A stretch of 64,000 bases of DNA from Agapetus fuscipes (lineage: Eukaryota > Arthropoda > Insecta > Trichoptera > Glossosomatidae). The notes beneath the pieces are model-generated. The model had not been told where the DNA came from. It saw only the letters and a list, made by a program, of their open reading frames with translations, and did no database searches. The DNA is taken from the NCBI GenBank assembly GCA_951799405.1, contig OX637362.1, positions 10,402,493-10,466,492 of the forward strand. The letters are read 5' to 3'. The translations under genes were made by a program, and so were the position numbers. Shown here one piece after another: positions 1-9,230 of the stretch (within the stretch, counting starts at the first letter, position 1; every line of letters starts with the position of its first letter).

Positions 1-148
1 AGCAACTGGGTCTTGCTTGAGTATTGGCGCTTTGTAGCGACGACCAAGCTCGTACACCTCTGCGGCACTACAACAAGTATCATAGACCCCTAGAGTCTTT
101 AGAATCTAGGGAGTCTCCCGCACAGGATTTCTTAAAAAATAAAAAAAT
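1..148 (+). mobile_element. SINE-B 3' part with tail type 3 (cut by window edge)
   Basis: The body motif AGCAACTGGGTCTTGCTTGAG is followed by GGCGCTTTGTAGCGACGACC, then a tail containing a small inverted repeat around TCTAGAATCTAGGGAGTC and an A-rich end. The same body and tail recur at about 16885-17030 behind a complete tRNA-like head, so this is the 3' end of a tRNA-derived SINE whose head lies outside the window. Confidence 0.7.
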
Positions 149-189
149 CTCTCGAGCGCTTTCAGAGCGTTAACACAGCATTTTCATTT

Positions 190-600
190 TTTTTATTTTG
201 TTTATGGTTTGTGTTAACACTGTGAAAATTCATATTGATTTATTTGTATATTCTTGAGAAACAAATTCTAATAAAACACTGTTTTTTTTACAAGAGATCA
301 AGTTTATTTTAATAAATATTACAAACGTTTTCGATCTTGTCGATCATCTTCAGGTAAGAATATATATATATATTTTTTAAATGTCATTAGGTGTACATGT
401 CATTAGGTGTAAATTTAGTCACATTTATACCTGATGACATTTTAAATTTTTATTTTATTCTTACCTGAAGATGATCGACAAGATCGAAAACGTTCGGAAT
501 ATTTATTAAAATAAACTTGATCTCTTGTGAAAAGAAACAGTGTTTTATTAGAATTTGTTTCTACAAAATATTTAAAAAGAAAACACCATTTTCAAGAGAA
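190..600. mobile_element. Inverted (foldback) Penelope-like end pair
   Basis: Arms at about 257-361 and 457-562 are near-perfect reverse complements around a 95-bp loop that itself contains ATGTCATTAGGTGT repeats and their complement. Each arm has a hammerhead-like core. On the plus strand it is CTGAAGA at 465-471, a GATC/GATC stem at 473-476 and 482-485, then GAAAA. Upstream, a TTAACACTGTGAAAATTCAT block recurs near 1910, 6150 and 7430. Head-to-head ends with hammerhead motifs are known from Penelope-like elements. I infer that family; no RT or GIY-YIG ORF is attached. Confidence 0.5.
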
Positions 601-649
601 AAAATGAAAAAAAAAACAAAAAAGATTATATTTTAAATAAAGTTTGAAG

Positions 650-800
650 TTAAAGGCTTTCACGGCCGGTAGTTGATATTGGAGAGTAACTTTCTGTGGT
701 CTATCTCAGCTGGAGCTTCTGGACGTTTCGCTCGTATTTGCAGCGTGCTTCTTTAGCGCGCTGATGAAGATTCAAATAAAATGAAAATGACGATGCAATA
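650..800 (-). mobile_element. Penelope-like terminal fragment with hammerhead-like core
   Basis: On the minus strand the segment contains AAAGAAGCACGCTGCAAAT followed by GAGCGAAACGTCC, a degenerate core-stem-GAAAC arrangement. It then runs into a block ending in CCGGCCGTGAAAGCC. It resembles other GAAACG-type ends in this window but is single-copy here, so the family is inferred. Confidence 0.35.
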
Positions 801-807
801 AATAAGA

Positions 808-1016
808 TACTGTAAATAATAGTTCACTTTACCAACGTCACACCTGTTTCAGGGAAGTTCGGTAGGAGCTGCAGAACTTATGTTCATTTGAGAATGGGTT
901 TTTATGTTGTATGCCCACATGCGGGACTTGCAAGCTTGATCTTATACTTGATCTCTGCCTGATGGAATGCATGCCATATGAATCTTAAATGTAAAATATC
1001 TTTGCAACTTAGATTA
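808..1016 (+). mobile_element. Solo LINE tail copy
   Basis: Contains the tail landmarks in order: TTCACTTT, CACCTGTTTCAGGGAAG, TTCATTTGAG, GGGTTTTTATGTTGTA, a GCATGC stretch and TTTGCAACTTAGATTA. The first part of the usual tail is missing and the rest is diverged. No ORF is attached. Confidence 0.75.
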
Positions 1017-1339
1017 ATGACTTCCTTTAAATATACAACTTTCACGTTTACATGTTTTTTACTGTTTACATTTCGCTAGCCGCGTAACTAAGCGACCTTT
1101 CTGTTTAAAGTAAATAAAAAGAAGTACTAGATTGATTTGCTCGAGCGCAGTTTTAACATTTTTCCTACATGAGGTTTTATTTCAACCAAAGTCCCTAAAG
1201 GCGATCATCTAAGCATGCCATTTTTGCATATATACAAAACGCTTAAACTGTATAGAAAAAAAATCCCAAGCAGAACTCAAAATTAGTAAATTTTCGAAAG
1301 TTTCATGTGAAACGCTGTGGAAAGCCTTAATTAAAAGTG

Positions 1340-1490
1340 TTATTATTTTTTAAAAAGAAACAACATAAACTTGGTTTTATTCCATCATAATTTGTCACCT
1401 GAAGATGAAGGTTCTCGTTCGAAAACGTTAGTAGCGACTCAAACAATAGAAGTGGAAAACAACCAAGTGGAAGACAAACGCATTTACTTT
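1340..1490 (+). mobile_element. Penelope-like end with hammerhead-like core
   Basis: CACCTGAAGATGAAGG, then GTTCGAAAACG, matches the CTGANGA ... GAAA layout of hammerhead cores and the two arms at 257-562. The stem between the two boxes is weak here, so the copy is probably inactive. Confidence 0.4.
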
Positions 1491-1654
1491 TATCATACAA
1501 TCAGTCACATTCATAAAAATATACAGCAACTGGGTCTTGCTTGAGGAATTGAGGCTTCCTGGCGACGATTAACTTCGTAAAGGGACAGGCATTGACACAT
1601 CAATATCTATCGATCATTTACATTAAATAATTATTAAGTTGTTCTGTGATTTAA

Positions 1655-1980
1655 AGGTAAGTATGAGGCTGATGCTGTTCAGAATGGTTCACTTTGCCAA
1701 TTACACTTATGTTTCTAGGGAAGTTCGGAAATAGTTGCATGGTTAGTGTTTATTTGAGATTTAGGTTTAATTTTATTAGCACAAATGCGGCACGTGTAAG
1801 GTTAAACTTTAGGAGTCGGTGGTTATACTTTTAAAATAAATCAAGATTTTTAGTGTACAATTTAAAAAAAAAAAAAAAAAAAAAAAAATTGTAAACTAAA
1901 CATTATGAATTTTCACAGTGTTAATACACAAACAATACAAAATGTAAATCATGATTATTTGTACCTTTGCAACTTAGATT
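1655..1980 (+). mobile_element. Solo LINE tail copy, interrupted
   Basis: A tail copy beginning near GTATGAGGCTGATG and ending in TTTGCAACTTAGATT. It is split by an A-rich run at about 1861-1888 followed by a block (about 1889-1945) also present at 6130-6185 that contains TTTTCACAGTGTTAATACAC. The block probably derives from a nested Penelope-like fragment. Confidence 0.6.
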
Positions 1981-2045
1981 AAAGATTATTATGTATCTAG
2001 TATTTTTTTAAAGTTCAAAATTAATACTTAATAAATATATGTTTT

Positions 2046-2600
2046 CATTCATTTCATGGTTGTTGACGTATTTGTGAAACATTGTATGCCACTGCATGCA
2101 ATTAGCTATTGTGACACTAATGCTGTTAAACTAGCACTCATGGTTCAATGGTCCTCATTACTTGGCAGTGTCATAAATTCCTCGAAATCATGATCGGGGC
2201 TCGCTGTTTTTTCACACATTTCCTTAACTTATATGGTGATATGCGGCTGACCACCCATACTGTAAAAAAATGCAGGCCTTATGTTCATTTGAGGTTTGGA
2301 TTTCAATTTGTAATTGTTTTGTCAAACTTATAGGTAGCTGTCAATCGACATACATTTAAAACTAATCTTTAATTTTAGTGAATCTTTGCAACTTAGATCA
2401 GTGGACATTATAGATCTACGAAGAAAATTAGGTATTACATTTCCTTATAATCATTTAATGCTCGTTGACAAAATATTGTATGTCACTCCACGTAATTAGC
2501 TATTGTGACATTGGTTGTCTTAACTAGCGCTCGTGCTAGAATGGCCATCATTTCTTGGCAGTGCCACGCACGCTGTTTCCTCACGCATCGCACGTAAACC
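2046..2600 (+). repeat. Degenerate direct duplication containing a LINE tail
   Basis: About 160 bp at 2046-2210 (ATTAGCTATTGTGACACTAA ... TTGGCAGTGTCA) recurs at about 2452-2580 (ATTAGCTATTGTGACATTGG ... TTGGCAGTGCCA). A LINE tail at about 2222-2400 lies between, as another does at 1655-1980 upstream. The unit therefore looks like [tail + flank] duplicated in tandem about 400-570 bp apart. Confidence 0.55.
2222..2400 (+). mobile_element. Solo LINE tail copy
   Basis: Reads ATGCGGCTGACCACCCATAC, then the TTCATTTGAGGTTTGGATTT box and TTTGCAACTTAGATCA. A central deletion removes the CACCCCTGTTTCAGGG box. Confidence 0.7.
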
Positions 2601-2905
2601 TGGCAATCACGAATGCACGTTTGTGTCGGGTATAATGAATGTGTATTGCGAAGGAATGCGTGTAAGGGCGCAGCACCAGGGCCCCGAGGGTAGTATGTAA
2701 TTATTTTTTGCCAGGGTTGGTCCGTGAGCAATGGACGAGGGGATGAGGCGGGGCACCGGGAGGAGGGGAGGGGGTTTCAATAAAAAGAGTGAAATATATA
2801 CTGGTGGTGTAACCAAAGGCTGGGCAGGACTGCGGGTGGGAACCGGAAATAACCGAATATAACCGAAAGAATTAGTGGACTGTAATATTATCATTATTAT
2901 TTTTT
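2600..2905. other. Unassigned GC-richer stretch
   Basis: Relatively G-rich sequence (for example GGGCACCGGGAGGAGGGGAG at about 2752-2771). Short overlapping ORFs on the minus strand share no recognisable motif. I see no repeat landmark or coding evidence. Confidence 0.3.
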
Positions 2906-2911
2906 AAACAA

Positions 2912-3065
2912 ATCCCCCACTTCAACTGAAGTAGTTGACGTAATGCCGGCCGCTATAGGTACCTGTAAAAATAAAAAGGTTCCACTCGCTACATGCAAAA
3001 CCCGGAGATAACGCGACGAGAAGTAACACTAAATGTGTAGCTTAGTTTCGTTGCGTTGCGCTGTG
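2912..3065 (+). mobile_element. SINE-A 3' end
   Basis: CCCACTTCAACTGAAGTAGTTGACGTAATGCCGGCC followed by a TACCTGTAAAAATAAA stretch, CCCGGAGATAACGCGACGAG and GTGTAGCTTAGTT matches the 3' third of the SINE-A copy at 48848-49165. The tRNA-like head and middle are missing. Confidence 0.7.
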
Positions 3066-3144
3066 CAGGATGCTCTTCAATTCTTGAAAGATGTGAGGGT
3101 ATATGTCACCCCGGAAGGGTGCCGTAGAGGTGTTGCTTGAACAG

Positions 3145-3360
3145 TAGGTCCAATGAGGCATGTGTAAGCGCGAACTTATACGCGTGTTCTTACGGGATTG
3201 CATTTAATATATATATTTTTTAAATCGATGTGTGAAAAGGAATGTAATTCACCAACCTATTCTGCCTGGTCAAAAGAACGTATTAAATGTCTTCAATTAA
3301 TAATTCATTATTTTATTACCTTTCATGTAATATATGTTTCTTTTCAGCTTAGATTATAGA
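3145..3360 (+). mobile_element. LINE tail 3' fragment interrupted by a SINE-C piece
   Basis: ATGTGTAAGCGCGAACTTAT begins the 3' part of a LINE tail, which resumes as TTCAGCTTAGATTATAG near 3343. Between them, at about 3222-3340, lies GGAATGTAATTCACCAACCT, a 3' piece of SINE-C on the minus strand. Confidence 0.5.
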
Positions 3361-3462
3361 TGTCCTTCGGCGTCACTGAGTTCTTCTCTACTAAATCTTA
3401 CCCTGTATGATAAAAAAAGAATAGGGTATTTCACATTTTTTAAAATGTGACCGAAGAACAAC

Positions 3463-3800
3463 AGCTTTCTCTTCTTAATAGTTGGTAGAAGTTATTTTGT
3501 GGTGTTCCTGGGCTGGAAGTCTCATCACCAACGGTAGACCCTACCTACCGATTATCGTTCAGATTAGTATGAACACCTGTCAATGTCTAATCAGGTGTTC
3601 ACTTGCGGCCATCTTGGATATTTTTTTTGTATGGGGGCAGGTAACTACGGTAAGCGTTATCAATGCAAGTCTCATCAGTCATCTACCGGCCATGATAGTT
3701 CACCAAATCTATCGAATGACGTTTAGGTACTTTGTATGAAGTACGTAGAATTATTGGTCAGCTGTTCACTTGCCGCCTGGTGAGGTTTCTTAATGGTTGG
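3463..3800. repeat. Two tandem copies related to the 39850-40091 MITE
   Basis: GCTGGAAGTCTCATCACCAA ... TACCTACCGATT ... AGGTGTTCACTTGCGGCCAT matches, in reverse complement, internal sequence of the TIR element at 39850-40091. A second, more diverged copy follows at about 3640-3790 (AGTCTCATCAGTCATCTACC ... CAGCTGTTCACTTGCCGCC). Terminal repeats are not clear here. Confidence 0.45.
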
Positions 3801-4285
3801 CAGAAGTTCATTTATACATTTTCAAACTGAACCGAAATTAACGGTTTTCAATTATGAAAAAACGCTTATCAGCTGTTGGCACAGCTCTGACCCAAATAAT
3901 TGTGCAGATTTTCGATTGCACGAGCTCTGTTTAATGGACTCTGCGAAATAAATTGTACCTGAAAGTAAGCGGCAGTATATAAAATATCGCGAAGGGTGGG
4001 TGAACCTGCGCGAGCGGTCCGGAAAAATGAAAGGTCCGCTTGAGTTATCGCCGTCCCGGCTCTGAAGCTGGCGATTTCATTTTGAACAAAACAAAACAAA
4101 CGATATGTTGAAACAGAGGCCGTTTTTTTTACTGGAATTCAATGATCTGGTGAATTACCGGCAAAAAAACCTTTATTTGTTTGCCGATCAAAATCATGTT
4201 TTCATTAATAATGTAAAAGTAAAATGCAAAGTTTTTTGATCACGAGTTGATTTATTTTCTCGAGCGCTTTCCATGTTAAGTTCAC
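3800..4285. other. Unassigned stretch
   Basis: AT-rich sequence with no ORF or repeat landmark that I can defend. The end carries TTTTCTCGAGCGCTTTCC, a motif also at about 148-165 and 7690-7706. It resembles the complement of a hammerhead GAAAGCGC half, so a Penelope-like remnant is possible. Confidence 0.3.
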
Positions 4286-4289
4286 ACTT

Positions 4290-4480
4290 ACACATGCTGC
4301 ATGTGTGGTTGCAAATTAAAATCCAAACCTCAATCAAAAACCAAACCAAAATCACATGAACAAAATCTTAAGCCCAGCAAATTTTGCGGACCTTCCCTGG
4401 AACAGGTGTGACTTTGACAAAGTATTTTTTTTTTATATTAAGGGTGTTCAGCCTTATAAGTCAAGTAATTATCTTTGGTA
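4290..4480 (-). mobile_element. Solo LINE tail copy
   Basis: On the minus strand this reads from CTTGACTTATAAGGCTGAAC through CACACCTGTTCCAGGGAAGG and a TTTGGATTTTAATTTGCAA box to GCATGTGTAAGTGTGAACTT. The last 40-50 bp of the usual tail are absent. Confidence 0.65.
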
Positions 4481-4627
4481 AAGGCATACTAATCTTTCAA
4501 TACAGCGAAGAGCACAGTTTTGAAAATTAAATGGTATTTTTTTTGTGCTTCGCCGGTTATCCAACCCACGACCTTTGGATTTCGAGTCCATTGCGTTTAC
4601 CATTAGACTACATGTAACAAACGATGT

Positions 4628-4977
4628 ACGCAAAAAAAAAACTCAACTAAGCTACACGTATAGTGTAGCTTCTTGCCTGCGTTATCCCCGAAGGGGTCGC
4701 ATGTGGCGATTCGGGACCTTTTTATTTCTACGGGTAAGGGGGCCAGCCTCACATCAACCACTTTTAGTTGAAGTGGGGTTTTCCCAGCTTCCGGGGGGGG
4801 GGGGAGGGGCTGGTTCTCATTTTTTTGTGAAAACTGAGTACACCTTGCCGGTATTTATTTTTGGATTTGAAATATACACCGAAACTGGAAATCATTTTTG
4901 ACACGCTCTGTGGGGATCGAACCCGGGCTGTCGGCATGGAATGCAAGCATTCTACCAACTGAGCTATCGACTGGACT
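4628..4977 (-). mobile_element. SINE-A, near full length, 3' half of a B-A dimer
   Basis: The minus strand starts with a tRNA-like head: A-box-like TAGCTCAGTTGGTAGAATG and B-box-like GGGTTCGATCCCC. The usual body follows (ATTTCC, CCGGCAAGG, TGAGAACCAGCCCC), then CACTTCAACTAAAAGTGGTT and a 3' block with ACCCCTTCGGGGATAACGC. Upstream on the same strand it abuts SINE-B (4978-5175) at the junction also seen at about 13735. A run of ten or more Gs at about 4792 marks local slippage. Confidence 0.8.
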
Positions 4978-5175
4978 TTTTACGAGCTCGGTCGTTGCTA
5001 CAAAGCGCCAATTCTCAAGCAAGATGCAGTTGCTTTAAGACTGTATGGACCTTTTGATGACCGGTCTTTATGGATTTTTCAACCCAGCGAAGAGCAAACT
5101 TGAAAATATAAATGTTATATTTTGTGTGCTCCGCTGGGATTCGAACTCACGACCTTTTACCACTAGATCACATGT
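4978..5175 (-). mobile_element. SINE-B head and body, 5' half of a B-A dimer
   Basis: On the minus strand: TGATCTAGTGGTAAAAGGTC (a shortened tRNA-like head), GAGTTCGAATCCCAGCGGAG (B box), TTTGCTCTTCGCTGGGTTG, GACCGGTCATCAAAAGGTCC and GGCGCTTTGTAGCAACGACC. It then runs directly into the SINE-A head. The anticodon-arm region is deleted relative to other SINE-B copies. Confidence 0.75.
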
Positions 5176-5610
5176 ATCGAACGATGTAATTCAAGAAATA
5201 AAAGAAAATGATGAAGTTAGGCTGTGGTAGGTTCCTTGATTCTCTAAGCCAGTAGCGCAGCCAGTATGGAAGAGAGAGCCTGTCGACGCCACTGCCTCTA
5301 TTAAACGAGATTAATGTTATAACGGAAAACCATACGTTATTAGGAAACCGCCGGCCAAACAATTTATTTCACAAGCAACGCGAGCCTAAAACCTTGTCTG
5401 TAAGCCCAAACAAAAAATGTATGAAAGTTAATACGCTCACTAGGGGAGCTGTTTTGGTTTCAGCATATTTTTTGCCATAGAAACAAATGTGAGCTTACAT
5501 TGGTTGGTGTACAGAAAAAGTGTGTACTCGTATGGACTAGTGGCGAAACCTCAATAAAGTTAAATAGTAGTTGCCGTACTACATTAAGTAAAAAATGGTT
5601 TTGATTCTAA
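5176..5610. other. Unassigned stretch
   Basis: No supported ORF. Nothing matches the repeat families recognised elsewhere in the window. Confidence 0.3.
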
Positions 5611-5613
5611 CAT

Positions 5614-5815
5614 CTAACCTAATCTAAGTTGCAAAGATATGTAGCATTGAGGGTTCACATCACATGCGTTTTCACAAGCAGACACGTTTAATTTCGCGCT
5701 TGTGCATACCGCATATGAACCTACAACATACAAACCAAATCTCAAATGGACATACACCCTGCAACTCCTGCCGACCTACCCTGAAACAGGGGTAACATCG
5801 GTTAAGTGTAATATA
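5614..5815 (-). mobile_element. Solo LINE tail copy
   Basis: The plus strand shows CTAATCTAAGTTGCAAAGAT (the complement of the tail end), AAACCAAATCTCAAATGGAC and TACCCTGAAACAGGGGTAAC. The start of the tail is degenerate past 5810. Confidence 0.75.
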
Positions 5816-5879
5816 CACAACAAATTACATTTTTATAATCAACAAATAATAATATGTATGAACATCAAAACTAATACAA

Positions 5880-6190
5880 AAAACAAAATTCTAATTAAAA
5901 AAACTCTAGTCCTAGCCGCGAACATCACAAATCAACCGCCATTTCTTTCTGTCTTTACATACTTCTTCCATTTTTGTTTCAGATTTTCTCAAAATTTTTC
6001 AAATTCGTGAAACAACAAATTTGAAATCTGAGGTCGAAAACGCGTTTGTAATTTATTTAAAGATTTTAATCTTTTTTAAATATATTTGAGTGAAAATAAA
6101 CAGTGTTTTCTTTGAATTCCTTCAAAAAAATTGTAAACTAAACATTATGAATTTTCACAGTGTTAATACACAAACAATACAAAATATAAT
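5880..6190. mobile_element. LINE ORF-end relic (-) followed by Penelope-like fragments
   Basis: CCTAGCCGCGAACATCACAA ... CCGCCATTTCTTTCTGTCTT at about 5910-5980 is the complement of the LINE 3' ORF end seen at 8725-8800 and 62866-62925. It belongs to the tail at 5614-5815. After 6045, TGAGTGAAAATAAACAGTG and TTTTCACAGTGTTAATACAC match the Penelope-like blocks at about 190-560 and 1890-1945. Confidence 0.5.
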
Positions 6191-6236
6191 TTGAAAAATG
6201 TTCAAAAATATCCAAAACAATAAATTTCAATTGATT

Positions 6237-6490
6237 TTCCTTGACTTATAGGTTGGTATGAGGCTGACCACCCATACTGTTATTAAATGTAAATAAATGG
6301 TTCACTTTGCCAATGTCACCCCTGTTTCAGGAAAGGTCGGCAAAATTTGTGGGGCTTATGTGCATTTGAGGTTTGGATTTTATTTGTAAGTACACATTCA
6401 GCATTTGTAAGCGCGAACTACACGTGTTGGTTTGTGGGCATACATCTGAGAGCTTTAAATGAATATATCCTTGCAATTTAGATTAGATTA
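6237..6490 (+). mobile_element. Solo LINE tail copy, full length
   Basis: Starts at TTCCTTGACTTATAGGTTGG and ends TTGCAATTTAGATTAGATTA. All landmarks are present: GCTGACCACCCATACTGT, CACCCCTGTTTCAGG, TTTGAGGTTTGGATTTTATT, GTAAGCGCGAACTACACG. It has a short insertion after ACTGTTA. The start coincides with that of most other solo copies. Confidence 0.85.
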
Positions 6491-6889
6491 TTACACATAG
6501 ATACAATACATTTAAAAAAATCTTATCCGTGATTTGCGAGAACTCTTTAGGTGTGACACACACAAAAACAGAGCTATCTAATGATGTGTACCTTTTTAAT
6601 AAATTATTCTTGTGAGCATGTGGATTCTAGAATCTATCAATCTATAATGTACTTAAGTTGGCAAAAAATATATTAACATTTACAATCATATTAAATGCAT
6701 GCCCACAAAACAGGCGAGTGTAAGCTCGCGCTTGCAACTGCTGCATGTGTACTAAAAAAACGATTCTAACATATTTGCTTGTAAGCTTCAGAAGACCTTG
6801 AAATGACAGATACAGAGATGCATAAATAGGTTCTAGCGTAGTTTCTGACGATAGAATTTATTTTTGTGTTTTTTTGAAATCGGTAAAAT

Positions 6890-7095
6890 TACATATTGCC
6901 TACCCAAGGCTGAAATACTATGCACGTCACTGACATCCACTATTACACCTTACAAGCTGTATAAACTAACAAAAGACTATTACAGGGTTATTCACAGCAC
7001 ATTTGATCCAAAGCTGTTCCATTGATAATTGTTTTGTATGTAAGGAAAATTCTCGTTGGGTGGGGGTTGAGCCATGAATTTGTTGTGTATGAATA
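6890..7095. repeat. Two-copy dispersed repeat (partner about 61130-61290)
   Basis: ATTTGATCCAAAGCTGTTCC ... TTGTTTTGTATG ... GGTTGAGCCATGAATTTG ... GAATAACACCA resembles the 61190-61275 segment (AATTTGATCCATAACTGATC ... GATGAGCCATGGCTTTGC ... GAATAACAACG). The family and the boundaries are unknown. Confidence 0.4.
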
Positions 7096-7149
7096 ACACC
7101 ATTAGAGGTTAGGTTATCTAGATAGATTAGCTAGACCAACCACATATCT

Positions 7150-7345
7150 ATAATCTAAGTTGCAAATTTTGCATTTAGGATTCATATTAAATTCTTGTCC
7201 ACAAGCAGACACGATTAAGTTCATGTATACACATGCTGCGTATTGTGTATTAAAAAAAAATTAAACCGTAGATGAACATTAGCGCTGCAAATCTTGCCGC
7301 CTTTCCATGAAACACAGGTGACGCGTCGAAGTGAACAAATCTATA
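7150..7345 (-). mobile_element. Solo LINE tail copy
   Basis: The complement of the tail: TAATCTAAGTTGCAAATTTT at the low end, then CACAAGCAGACACG, GAACATTAGCGCTGCAAATC and CCATGAAACACAGGTGACG. Strongly diverged. Confidence 0.6.
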
Positions 7346-7424
7346 CAGAATGGGTAGAAATAAATAAAACGAACATTTGAATAAATAATACAAAACAAAC
7401 TTTTTGGACTTTTTAAAGTTTGTG

Positions 7425-7735
7425 TATTCACACAGTGAAAATTCATTTTTATAAATAATTATAAAAAATTATAAACAAACACAGAGTTTTATTTTCACAA
7501 ATTGAGTATTTAATACCACCTCAAGTACTTTCGACTTATTCACGTCATTATCCTCTTGATGATGACGTGAATAAGTCGAAAGTACTTGAGGTGGTATTAA
7601 ATACTCAATTTGTGAAAATAAAACTCTGTGTTTTTTTATAATTTTTTATAATTATTTATAACAAACTTTTTCTTGACAAGTTCGTTTATTATATTGAGCG
7701 CTTTCGGCGTGTCAACACACGATTATTAAGAGAAC
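7425..7735. mobile_element. Foldback Penelope-like end pair with 98-bp arms
   Basis: Arms 7451-7548 and 7562-7659 are reverse complements with a single mismatch, separated by 13 bp. Both carry a hammerhead-like core. On the plus strand: TTGATGA at 7556-7562, a GAC/GTC stem (7564-7566 and 7575-7577), then GAAAG. ATTGAGCGCTTTCGGCGTGT follows at about 7693, echoing 4258 and 150. The arms contain GTGAAAATAAAACTCTGTG, the counterpart of the motif in the 257-562 pair. No protein-coding part remains. Confidence 0.5.
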
Positions 7736-8164
7736 GCTAAGAAAAAAATGTTTTTATTTTTTAATTAATAAATCAAAATGAATCTTAAGAATGTCGATAC
7801 AAAAACTATTACATTTCAAAGGTTTAGCATGTCGTCGGTGGTAATCGAATCTTAGCCTTTTGACTTTCACAAAGTACATAAACAATATATTAAAAAGAAA
7901 ACACACACAAAAATATAATATTTTAACCATTATTTATGTAGGTACAAAGGCTGCACCAAGAAATATTTTCAAAAACAATAACGCCCATTCAGCGAAATGA
8001 AATTTCTAGCTCGCGGACCTGTGATTTGTACCACTGCAATTCTGTAAAGTCAGTGGCGCTGAACAAGCGTAATGGAAATAATAATTACACACCCTGATCA
8101 TGTTTTTCTTCTTGTGCCTCTTCAGTAAAGATTGGCGATCAAAATTGTGATAAAGCATCTTTTT

Positions 8165-8290
8165 CTGACAGACACTAAGAGTCATAATAAAAGGAGAGTT
8201 TGTATAAAGAAGGTTATGACTCTGGATGAAATGAAAGAAGTATGTAAGGACAGAAATAAATGGTGGTTGATTTGTAATGTTGTATGCTAG
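8165..8290 (+). pseudogene. RTE-like LINE ORF 3' end fragment
   Basis: AGAGTCATAATAAAAGGAGA ... ATGACTCTGGATGAAATGAA ... GACAGAAATAAATGGTGG encodes the C-terminal pattern MTLDEMKEVCKDR followed by a KWW variant. It matches 41325-41425 and 59990-60115. Only about 40 codons remain, and the 3' tail that should follow is not joined to it. Confidence 0.75.
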
Positions 8291-8361
8291 GGTTAGGTTT
8301 TCTCAAGTCTTTGAATTTTTTGAAAATTTTGAATAAGAATTTTGTATTCGATTTTAATGTT

Positions 8362-8623
8362 TATCTAATCTAATCTAATCTAATCTAAGTTGCAAAGATA
8401 TGTAACATTGGAGATTCACATTACATGCATTCTCACAACCAGACACGTACAAGTTCGCGCTTGCACATGCCTCATGTGAACCTACAACATAAAAACCAAA
8501 TCTAAAATGGACATACACCCTGCAACTCTTGCCGTCCTTCCCTGAGACAGGGGTGACATTGGCAAAGTGAACCATTTTTACAGCATGGATGGTCAGCCGC
8601 ATACCAACCTATAAGTCAAGGAA
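8362..8623 (-). mobile_element. LINE 3' tail, full length, with (TTAGA)n end
   Basis: The low end is four units of ATCTA/ATCTA-type repeat joined to AGTTGCAAAGATATG. The copy runs to CATACCAACCTATAAGTCAAGG. On the minus strand it follows the ORF remnant at 8725-8850 after a spacer of about 100 bp, the natural order of ORF, spacer, tail. Confidence 0.9.
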
Positions 8624-8724
8624 CACACACACACGACAAATTACATTTTATACATCACTAAATAATAATATCCAAATACAAAATATCCATTTACAAATAA
8701 AAACAAATTCCAATTTAATAAACC

Positions 8725-8850
8725 CTAGCCGCCAACATTACAGATCAACCGCCATTTCTTTCTGTCCTTACATACTTCTTTCATTTCCTCCAGAGTCATA
8801 ATTTTCTTCATACAGGCTCTTCTTTTATTATGACTCTGGATATTCCATCT
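8725..8850 (-). pseudogene. RTE-like LINE ORF C-terminus (5'-truncated)
   Basis: On the minus strand: CCAGAGTCATAATAAAAGAAG, GAAAATTATGACTCTGGAGG, AAATGAAAGAAGTATGTAAGG, GACAGAAAGAAATGGCGGTTG. This encodes the last 35-40 residues (MTLEEMKEVCKDRKKWR). Followed by a spacer and the tail at 8362-8623. Truncated abruptly at TATCCAGAGT. Confidence 0.8.
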
Positions 8851-9117
8851 ATAATCTATAATCTATAATATAATCTATAATCTAAGTTGCAAGGATATAT
8901 TCATTTAAAGCTCTCAGATGAAAGCCCACAAACCAACAAGTGTAGTTCGCGCTTACAAATGCTGAATGTGTACTTACAAATAAAATCCAAACCTCAAATG
9001 AACATAAGCCCCACAACTTTTGCCGACCTTCCCTGAAACAGGGGTAACATTGGCAAAGTGAACCATTTTTTACAGTATGGGTGGTCAGCCTCATACCAAC
9101 CTATAAGTCAAGGAATA
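8851..9117 (-). mobile_element. LINE 3' tail with (ATCTATA)n end
   Basis: A complete tail copy from CCTTGACTTATAGGTTGGTA (high end) to TTGCAACTTAGATTATAG repeats (low end). It is the 3' UTR of the ORF at 9231-9782, which ends about 115 bp upstream on the same strand. Confidence 0.9.
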
Positions 9118-9230
9118 TGAATAAAAAATTACATTTAAATATATAAAAGAACAAAACCTTACAAAGAAATCTATACAAAAAAAGTCAGAAATTTCCTATG
9201 CAAAAAATGTAGCAAATTAATACACCAACA

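Noticed and set aside
2607..2894. 95- and 82-codon overlapping minus-strand ORFs
   Set aside because: Two frames overlap on the same strand, with no motif and no repeat or gene context to favour either.
7451..7659. Intrinsic bacterial terminator or origin hairpin
   Set aside because: The arms are far too long and the context is eukaryotic transposon sequence with hammerhead-like cores.
8375..8602. Recurring short ORFs starting MRLTTHTVKN in many places (also 8882, 10056, 10792, 45228, 50848, 62236)
   Set aside because: They are chance frames through the LINE 3' tail, which lies after the ORF stop. Frame and length vary between copies and there is no domain.
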